Assembly: GCF_003014555.1 (NCBI RefSeq) | Contig: NZ_PYGE01000007.1 | Coordinates: 124,001 to 188,000 of the forward strand | From: Haloactinopolyspora alba | Lineage (GTDB): Bacteria; Actinomycetota; Actinomycetes; Jiangellales; Jiangellaceae | Direction of reading: 5' to 3' | Length of the DNA: 64,000 nt | Shown here: positions 58,652 to 64,000 of the stretch, one piece after another | How the letters are laid out: each line of letters starts with the position of its first letter | How positions within the stretch are numbered: position 1 is the first letter of the stretch | Program-made: the position numbers and the translations under genes | Notes under the pieces: model-generated | Seen by the model: only the letters and a program-made list of their open reading frames with translations | Told to the model about the DNA's origin: nothing | Database searches by the model: none

Positions 58652-59238
58652 AGCGCGCCGACCCCCACCAGCACCGCCAGCAGCACGATCGTGGCGACGC
58701 CGATGCCGGCGCCGACGAGCATCATCCTGAACGGCTGCCGCTCGTCCCGCGACACGGTGCCCGGATACGCCTCGGCGAACTCACGCATGCCGAGCGGACG
58801 GTCGGGACTGGACACGGGCAGGCCGAGATGCTCGACCAGCCGGTCGACGTCGTCCGTCGCGTACCGATGGCCGCTGATCCGCAGCACCCCCTGCCCGTCG
58901 CCGTCCAGCACGAACACGGTGTCGACGATCGGTCCGCGCCCCGGGATCAGGACGGTACGCACGACCGACGCGGCTCGAGTGCGTGACACGTTGCGGCGAC
59001 GCAACGGCCCGACGACGGCGATCTCGTCCGCGGTGACGACGATGCGCGAGCGGCTCGAAGCCGCGGCCAGCAGGGCCAGCCCCGCGGCCACGGCGGCCGC
59101 GGTCACGAGCGCGGCGGTGGCACCGTACACGGCGGCGAGGGCGACGAAGACGGCACCCAGCACCGTGGCGAGAATCAAGATCTCGCGTTGTTTGGACGGC
59201 GCGGGCCGGAGCACGAGGTCGCCGTGAGTGACCGCCAT
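58648..59238 (-). CDS. PH-like-domain membrane protein, copy 2
   Basis: A 196-residue protein with the same layout as the downstream paralogue: two helices near residues 21-60, a bPH-like domain with RIVVTADEIAVVGPLRRR and FVLDGDGQGVLRISGH, and one helix at the end. The two genes are clearly an old duplication. The start ATG at 59236-59238 is followed by VTHGDLVLRPA, the block that matches DLVLRPS in copy 1. Confidence 0.75.
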   Translation of the reverse strand: MAVTHGDLVLRPAPSKQREILILATVLGAVFVALAAVYGATAALVTAAAVAAGLALLAAASSRSRIVVTADEIAVVGPLRRRNVSRTRAASVVRTVLIPGRGPIVDTVFVLDGDGQGVLRISGHRYATDDVDRLVEHLGLPVSSPDRPLGMREFAEAYPGTVSRDERQPFRMMLVGAGIGVATIVLLAVLVGVGAL

Positions 59239-59305
59239 GCGGCCCGACCCTAGCGGCGACACGCACACCGGCGTGCTCCGGGGGACCGCCGGGATGCGAT
59301 CACGG

Positions 59306-60700
59306 TCACACGCTCGGCCCGGGGCCGCCGCCGTACGGCTCGGTGGAGTCGGCCGCGGGGAGCCGCACGACGAACCGAGCGCCGGGAGCGGCGTCGTCGA
59401 CGGTCAGGGTGCCGCCGTGTGCGTGGACGATCTCCCTGGCGATGGCCAGGCCCAGGCCGGTGCCGCCGGCGTCCCGGCCGCGTGCGTCGTCCAGGCGGGT
59501 GAACCGTTCGAAGATCCGTTCGCGGTCGGCCTCCGGCACCCCGGGGCCGTCGTCGGCGACAGCGACCGTCACGGTGCCGGTCTCCGCCCGCACGGTGACG
59601 GTGACCTGCTGCCTTGCGTGCCGGACCGCGTTGTCGACGAGGTTGCGGAGCACTCGGCGCAGCGAGTCGCGGTGGGCCGTCGTCCGGGCCGGCTCGGGCG
59701 CGTCGACGACGAGGCCGGCCCGGGGCTCGGGGATCGCGCCCACGACGTCGTCCACCAGCTCGTGCAGATCGACGACCTCGGCCTGGCGGACCGGACGCGG
59801 GTCGTCCAGGTGAGCCAGTACCAGCAGGTCGTCGACGAGCCTGGCCATGCGGGTGACCTCCGCGAGGGCGTCCTGCGCGGTCTCGCTCGGGTCGGCAGCC
59901 TCCGGGTGGTGCAGCGCGACCTCGAGCTCGGTCTGCAGGGCGGTGATCGGGCTGCGCAACTCGTGCGCGGCGTCGGCGACGAAGGCACGCTGCCGTTCCG
60001 AGGCGGCGTCGAGCCGGCCCAGCATGTCGTTGAGCGTCACGGCGAGCCGGGTCAGTTCGTCGTCGCCGGAGGGGACCGGGAGCCGCTGCTCACCGCCGCC
60101 GCCGGTGATGATGTCCGCCCCGGCGCGGAGCTCGTCCACCGGACGCAGCGCACGCCCGATGACCACCCAGCTCAGCAGTCCCAGTGCGGCCGTCAGGCCG
60201 GCGCCGCCGCCGACGACGCCGATGGCGGCGAACTGCACGCTGCGCTGGTGTTCGGTCAGCGGCACCGCGACGACGACGGTCTGCGGGTCTCCGGGCGGGC
60301 CGGCGGGCTCGCCGACGACCCGCAACTGCCCGGGCATGCCGAGCCGGCCGCCGTCCAGGTTCACCGCCTCGCCGGCGCGCAACGCGTCCAGATCGTCCTC
60401 GGTGACGATCGGGGTGAGCCGGTCGCCCCCCGGCGTGGACGCACGCACGCGGCCCTGGGCGTCGACGACCTGTGCGACCGCGGCGCCGAAGCTGGGCAGC
60501 GGATTGGTGACCTGGTCGGACTCCACCAGCGCGGCGATGTCGCGGCCGTGACCGTGCGCGGTGTCGTCGAGCGCACCCAACAGCGCCCGTTCCAGCGCGA
60601 CCACCATGAGCACACCGGCGACCGCCAGGCCGGCGGCGGCGACGACCGTGGTGGCGAGCGTGACCCGGGCACGTAGCCCGAGGCGGCGAAGCAGCCTCAT
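59306..60700 (-). CDS. sensor histidine kinase
   Basis: A 464-residue sensor. Helix 1 spans residues 12-34, an extracellular region of about 120 residues with no cysteine follows, then helix 2 (about 153-174), HAMP, the H-box DAAHELRSPITALQ near residue 246, and ATP-binding NLVDNAVRHA, DDGPGVPE and GTGLGLAIAREIV. It is translationally coupled by a four-base overlap to the response-regulator gene. It diverges from the LolA-like gene, which may be its target. Signal unknown. Confidence 0.9.
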   Translation of the reverse strand: MRLLRRLGLRARVTLATTVVAAAGLAVAGVLMVVALERALLGALDDTAHGHGRDIAALVESDQVTNPLPSFGAAVAQVVDAQGRVRASTPGGDRLTPIVTEDDLDALRAGEAVNLDGGRLGMPGQLRVVGEPAGPPGDPQTVVVAVPLTEHQRSVQFAAIGVVGGGAGLTAALGLLSWVVIGRALRPVDELRAGADIITGGGGEQRLPVPSGDDELTRLAVTLNDMLGRLDAASERQRAFVADAAHELRSPITALQTELEVALHHPEAADPSETAQDALAEVTRMARLVDDLLVLAHLDDPRPVRQAEVVDLHELVDDVVGAIPEPRAGLVVDAPEPARTTAHRDSLRRVLRNLVDNAVRHARQQVTVTVRAETGTVTVAVADDGPGVPEADRERIFERFTRLDDARGRDAGGTGLGLAIAREIVHAHGGTLTVDDAAPGARFVVRLPAADSTEPYGGGPGPSV

Positions 60701-61374
60701 CCGCCGTCGCCGGCCAGCCGGTATCCGGAACCACGGACCGTCTGGACCGCGTTCCGGCCGAACGGTGTGTCGATCTTGCGGCGCAGGTAACCCACGTACA
60801 CCTCGACGACGTTGGGGTCGCCATCGTAGTGCGCGTCCCACACGTGCTCGAGGATGTCGCGCTTGGACACCACCTCGTCGTTGTGCCGCATCAGGTACTC
60901 GAGGACGCCGAACTCGCGGGCCGTCAGCGTCACCGGAACGTCACCACGGCGCACCGTCCGCGCGCCCGGGTCGAGCTCGAGGTCGCCCGCCGTCAGCACG
61001 GACGGTCGTGCCGGAGCACCACGGCGCATCAGTGCCCGCAGCCGCGCCACCAGGACGACGTACGAAAACGGCTTGGTCAGGTAGTCGTCGGCGCCGACGT
61101 CGAGCCCGTCGGCCTGGTCGTACTCGCCGTCCTTGGCCGACAGCATGAGGATCGGCACCCAGTTGTCCTCGTCGCGCAGCGTCCGGCACACCATGTAGCC
61201 CGACAGCGACGGCAGCATGATGTCGAGAACGACGACGTCGTAGTCGTTCTCGCGGGCCAGGTGCAACCCGTCGAGACCGTCGGCGGCCAGCTCGACGGCG
61301 AACCCCTCGGCGGACAGGCCGCGCTTCAGCGCGCGGGCCAGCCCGCGCTCGTCCTCGACCACCAGTACGCGCAT
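60697..61374 (-). CDS. OmpR-family response regulator
   Basis: A 225-residue regulator. The receiver has VVEDERGLARALK and the phospho-acceptor aspartate in VVLDIMLPSLSGYM (about residue 50), then LSAKDGEYDQADG and KPFSYVVLVARLRAL. The winged-helix domain includes LTAREFGVLEYLMRHNDE and ends TVRGSGYRLAGDGG. It belongs with the sensor kinase next to it. A direct-repeat box of 11-bp spacing lies in the divergent region with the LolA-like gene. Confidence 0.92.
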   Translation of the reverse strand: MRVLVVEDERGLARALKRGLSAEGFAVELAADGLDGLHLARENDYDVVVLDIMLPSLSGYMVCRTLRDEDNWVPILMLSAKDGEYDQADGLDVGADDYLTKPFSYVVLVARLRALMRRGAPARPSVLTAGDLELDPGARTVRRGDVPVTLTAREFGVLEYLMRHNDEVVSKRDILEHVWDAHYDGDPNVVEVYVGYLRRKIDTPFGRNAVQTVRGSGYRLAGDGG

Positions 61375-61412
61375 GCCCCAAGCTTGCCTCGTGTCCGTGA
61401 CCGGCGCCGAGA

Positions 61413-61431
61413 CTTCTCAGCGTCTTCACAG
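61413..61431. promoter_or_regulatory. candidate response-regulator direct repeat
   Basis: CTTCTCAG and CTTCACAG start 11 bases apart, the spacing expected for an OmpR-family dimer. The pattern also contains TCTCAG-N5-TCACAG, the same layout as the MprA-like boxes at 28,395 and 30,675. It is 77 bases upstream of the LolA-like gene. Confidence 0.55.
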
Positions 61432-61507
61432 GCCGCCCGTCGCAGAGTGGGTGCCATCGAGCCGAACCGTGGCTCGAACGACGTACACGATCGTCAGGAG
61501 AACGACC

Positions 61508-62668
61508 ATGCAAACCTCCATTCTCCGCCGCCCGGTGGTCAAATGGGCGCTGCCGTCAGGCGTGGCCGCCGTGGCGGTGGCGGCCGCCGCGGTCGGACCG
61601 GTGATCGCCGGCGCCGATTCCGAACTCCCAGAGCGTTCCGCCACGGAGCTGCTGGTCGAGCTGGCCGGGGCACGCGACGTGGCGTTCTCCGGCACCGTGG
61701 TCCAGTCGGCCGACCTGGGCCTGCCGGAGATCCCCGGTACGGGCGCGGCGGACGCCGGCTCCGCGTCCACCACGGCGCTGTCGTTGCTGACAGGGTCCAC
61801 GTCCGCGCGCATCTGGTACTCCGACACCGAGAACTTCCGGGTGGCGCTGCAGGACGAGCTCGCCGAGACCGACTTCATCCGGAACGGCCAGGACGTCTGG
61901 TTCTGGAACAGCCAGCACGAGTCGGCGACGCACACCACCGTGTCCACCAAGGACTCCGAGCAGAAGATGACGCTGCCCGAGAACGCGCCCATGGGCACCC
62001 CGGGTGCGGCGGCGGCCATGGCGCTGCAGGCCATCGCGCCGACGACGGACGTGGCCGTGGACGGGACCGCCACGGTCGCCGGCCGCGACGCCTACGAACT
62101 GGTCGTCAGCCCGAAGGACGACAAGTCGCTGATCGGGTCGATCCGCCTCGCCGTCGACGGAGAGCACGGGCTTCCGCTGCGGGTGCGCATCCTCAGCAGC
62201 GAGGGCGGCGACCCCGTCTTCGAGATGGGCTTCACGTCCGTGACGTTCGGCGAGCCCGACGAGTCGGTGTACGACTTCAACCCGCCCGCCGGGACGGAGG
62301 TCGAAGAGGTCGACCCGCAGGAGCTGAAGCGGCAGTCGCCGCACGGCCCGAACGGGCACGGGAACGCGAACGCCGAGGACGTGCCCGCCCCGAGCGACGT
62401 GAGCGTCGTCGGCAGCGGATGGACCTCGGTGGCCGTGGTGCGCGACGTGCGCCTGGAGGACCTCACGAAATCGATGGACGGCAAGGCCCCGACGGTCGAC
62501 GCGCTCCTCGGTGAGTTCGAGAAGGTGTCCGGGCCGTACGGGACCGGGCGCGCCATGAGCAACGACATCGTCTCGGCGCTGCTGCTCGACGACGGGCGGC
62601 TGCTGGTCGGCGCGGTGCCGCTCGAGGTGCTCGAGGACGCGGCCATGGATCCGCAGGCGGCCGCGTAG
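61508..62668 (+). CDS. exported LolA-like (outer-membrane lipoprotein carrier fold) protein
   Basis: A 386-residue secreted protein. An N-terminal signal (residues 1-35, with hydrophobic VAAVAVAAAAVGPVIAG) precedes a LolA/RseB-like half-barrel: VAFSGTVVQSADLGLPE, ARIWYSDTENFRVAL, DVWFWNSQHESATH, and AVDGEHGLPLRVRI. A His/Asn/Gly-rich linker leads to a C-terminal ~110-residue domain. The family binds acyl chains or other ligands outside the membrane in many actinobacteria. It diverges from the two-component system and has a candidate binding box upstream. The ATG follows CAGGAG. Confidence 0.8.
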   Translation: MQTSILRRPVVKWALPSGVAAVAVAAAAVGPVIAGADSELPERSATELLVELAGARDVAFSGTVVQSADLGLPEIPGTGAADAGSASTTALSLLTGSTSARIWYSDTENFRVALQDELAETDFIRNGQDVWFWNSQHESATHTTVSTKDSEQKMTLPENAPMGTPGAAAAMALQAIAPTTDVAVDGTATVAGRDAYELVVSPKDDKSLIGSIRLAVDGEHGLPLRVRILSSEGGDPVFEMGFTSVTFGEPDESVYDFNPPAGTEVEEVDPQELKRQSPHGPNGHGNANAEDVPAPSDVSVVGSGWTSVAVVRDVRLEDLTKSMDGKAPTVDALLGEFEKVSGPYGTGRAMSNDIVSALLLDDGRLLVGAVPLEVLEDAAMDPQAAA

Positions 62669-62714
62669 TAGGGGGCGCGGCCGGCCGCGATCCGGAGCGG
62701 CCGCGGGAGAACCG

Positions 62715-62756
62715 CGAGGTGCGGGTGGACGCCGACAGGTGTCCACCCGCACCTCG
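62715..62756 (+). terminator. perfect 16-bp-stem hairpin after the LolA-like gene
   Basis: Bases 62715-62730 are perfectly complementary to 62741-62756, with a ten-base loop. It lies 46 bases beyond the stop codon. It lacks a U-tract, as usual for high-GC terminators. Confidence 0.85.
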
Positions 62757-62816
62757 TTCGTGTCCTGGACTCGCACCGCGCCCCGTGCCCGCACGGTGCG
62801 GCGGTGGTGTCGGAAT

Positions 62817-62868
62817 AGCGACAGCTACCTCACACCGTTCTGCCGGAGCGACACTGTCCTCACACCGT
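62817..62868. repeat. imperfect 22-base direct repeat, period 30
   Basis: Copies at 62817-62838 and 62847-62868 share AGCGACA and CCTCACACCGT with three differences between them. Two tandem copies in a gene-free region might be protein-binding sites; the function is unknown. Confidence 0.4.
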
Positions 62869-63154
62869 GCGTGTCCGGTGTGCGCGGGCCCTTCTCGCAT
62901 TGATCATGGCCGTTCCCGCCCGTTCCCGATGATCGTGTTCGCTCGCGGACGCACAGCGAGCGGTGACGGTCATGCGGATCCGGCGACACGACCGAACCCG
63001 GACGGTCGAGGCGGGGGTCGTGTGTGAGCGGAAGCCGTCGTGTCTGGGTGACCAGCGTCAACTCGGGTCCTTCGTGGCGGCGATCATGAGACAACAACGG
63101 CGTGGGCGCGCACGGGTGAGCGCATGGGCCGCAGGGATCTCCGTGAACGTGATT

Positions 63155-63199
63155 CGCGGGCGGCGGGTGCAGGCCGGAGCCTTGCACCCACCGCCCGCG
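63155..63199 (-). terminator. hairpin downstream of the beta-helix-like gene
   Basis: A 17-base arm at 63155-63171 pairs with 63183-63199, one mismatch, with an eleven-base loop. It is 48 bases past the stop of the leftward gene and probably ends its transcript. Confidence 0.75.
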
Positions 63200-63246
63200 A
63201 AGCGGTGTCACCGGTGTGTCACGAGTGTGTCACCGGTGTGCGGTGA

Positions 63247-64000
63247 TCAGCGGAACGCGTGCCCCGCGTCCTCGGCGGCGTCGGAGCCCGCGTCGGAGCG
63301 AGCCTCGATGTCCGCCTTGACCTCGGCCTTGCGTTCCTCGGCCGGGCCCATGGTGCGGCGCTGGCTCATGGTGCTGATCGCGGATTCGGCGCCGCAGTCC
63401 TCGGTGCCGCGGACCCGGTTGTTCTCCGCGACCGGCGCCGGGTCGTTGCCCGAGCAGGTCAGGTCGCCACGGACGACGTTGCCGGAGACGTACGACTCGG
63501 CGGTGTTGTCGGTGATGCTGAGGTTGCCGCCGAACACGTTGAAGCCGCAGCCCGACAGCGGAGCCGTCGCGCCGACCTGCAGGATGTCGCCGTTGCCGCT
63601 GAACGACGCGTCGCCGTCCACCTCGGAGAGGCAGAAGACGCTGCCCTGCGAGGCACCGGAGACCGACACGTTGCGCTCGACGACCGTGTCGTAGACGTCG
63701 GTCAGCGCGTCGCCCTCGGTGGTGAGGTTCCGGCTGACCCAGCCGCTCTCGAGGAACGTCTCGCCGTTCGTCGACGAGATGTTCCTGCTGTGCGTCGAAC
63801 CGACGCTGTAGAAGAAGCCGGAGTCGGTGGCGTTGACGTTCCCGCCGACCGAGGTGTCCTCCACGTAGGCGCCGTAGGCGGTGGCGAGCCGGACGTTGCC
63901 GGTCACCTCCGAACCGATGACGTCGGCGAACCCGTTGTCACGGACACGGACTGTGCCGTTCACCGTGGCGTTGTCGAGCAGCAGGTCGGCGTCGGCGCGG
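63247..64000 (-). CDS. beta-helix-like repetitive protein (5' end outside window)
   Basis: About 251 residues of the C-terminal part are visible; the start lies beyond 64,000. The protein is made of short imperfect repeats with a period near 23 residues, e.g. VNGTVRVRDNGFADVIGS, VTGNVRLATAYGAYVEDT and VGGNVNATDSGFFYSVGS. Val/Gly/Asn-x-Val steps with Asn/Asp turns fit a right-handed parallel beta-helix. Four cysteines could form disulfides (VFCLSEV, GCGFNV, LTCSG, EDCGAE). The C-terminal 40 residues are charged and helical. Such proteins are often secreted, but the signal is not visible. Confidence 0.65.
   Translation of the reverse strand, partial: RADADLLLDNATVNGTVRVRDNGFADVIGSEVTGNVRLATAYGAYVEDTSVGGNVNATDSGFFYSVGSTHSRNISSTNGETFLESGWVSRNLTTEGDALTDVYDTVVERNVSVSGASQGSVFCLSEVDGDASFSGNGDILQVGATAPLSGCGFNVFGGNLSITDNTAESYVSGNVVRGDLTCSGNDPAPVAENNRVRGTEDCGAESAISTMSQRRTMGPAEERKAEVKADIEARSDAGSDAAEDAGHAFR

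Larger units (their letters stand above)
62669..63246. other. gene-free 578-base region
   Basis: No convincing coding sequence is present: frames are broken and codon use is not consistent. It holds a terminator hairpin for the LolA-like gene, a pair of 22-base imperfect direct repeats at 62,817-62,868, and, at its right end, a hairpin and GTGTCAC-type short repeats next to the stop of the beta-helix-like gene. No RNA gene or known riboswitch is recognised. Confidence 0.6.

Noticed and set aside
62880-62945. Terminator of the TGATCA family in the gene-free region
   Set aside because: GATCAT and ATGATC are present but the flanking bases are not complementary, so no stem of useful length forms.

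Overview
The window is chromosomal DNA from a high-GC Gram-positive actinobacterium. The GC content is very high, GTG and TTG starts are common, and neighbouring genes often overlap by 4 bases. Actinobacterial markers include an HrdB-type principal sigma factor, an InhA-type enoyl reductase, DUF3099, DUF3817, a SAV_6107-type HEPN protein, an LprG lipoprotein, an F420-type LLM oxidoreductase, and IdeR-type and actinobacterial LexA-type operators. Species cannot be fixed from the sequence; a non-mycobacterial soil actinomycete is likely. There is no tRNA, rRNA, CRISPR array, transposase or prophage. This is mostly core chromosome.

Layout. (1) 1-6,814, minus strand: an eight-gene operon with a lipoprotein binding protein, a Tat-exported enolase-superfamily enzyme, two permeases, an ATPase, a small membrane protein, an RraA-like aldolase and a 2-keto-3-deoxygluconate-type kinase cut by the window edge. 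It looks like an acid-sugar uptake and catabolism unit. (2) 7,128-16,499: GH15 enzyme, SURF1 protein, moaA, DUF3099, dodecin, fabG-fabI, polyprenyl synthase, and an iron unit (FhuF-like plus siderophore-binding lipoprotein) behind an IdeR box. (3) 16,608-26,749: metF, a CrtI-like oxidoreductase, an internally shortened YbaK protein, SDR plus TetR, a HEPN gene with a perfect SOS box, PAC2, arfB, DUF3817, a second SURF1, a glycine-rich membrane protein, and an ATP-dependent DNA ligase. (4) 26,846-32,156: the envelope-stress cluster mprA-mprB-pepD with 11-bp-spaced direct repeats, then dinB.

(5) 32,339-55,021: stress and repair genes, a PAS-GAF-SpoIIE phosphatase, hrdB with a candidate sigma-R-type promoter, an arginase-family gene whose start lies in a hairpin, rhomboid protein, DUF7455, parE, the complete mrp cation/proton antiporter operon (MrpA fused to MrpB), GNAT, LLM oxidoreductase, carbonic anhydrase, and the lprG-MFS pair with a sucrase/ferredoxin-like gene, then parC. 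(6) 55,097-64,000: OYE reductase and cupin with a divergent TetR, VOC protein, two tandem PH-like membrane proteins, a second two-component system divergent from a LolA-like exported protein, a 578-base gene-free stretch, and a beta-helix-like protein cut by the window edge.

Main themes are envelope homeostasis (mprAB-pepD, lprG-MFS, mrp, the second two-component system), DNA damage and topology (LexA box, dinB, ligase, HhH protein, parE/parC) and global transcription (hrdB). Many gene ends carry long perfect or near-perfect palindromes. Two of these include the stop codon, and one includes a start codon. All assignments come from reading the sequence; no database search was run.
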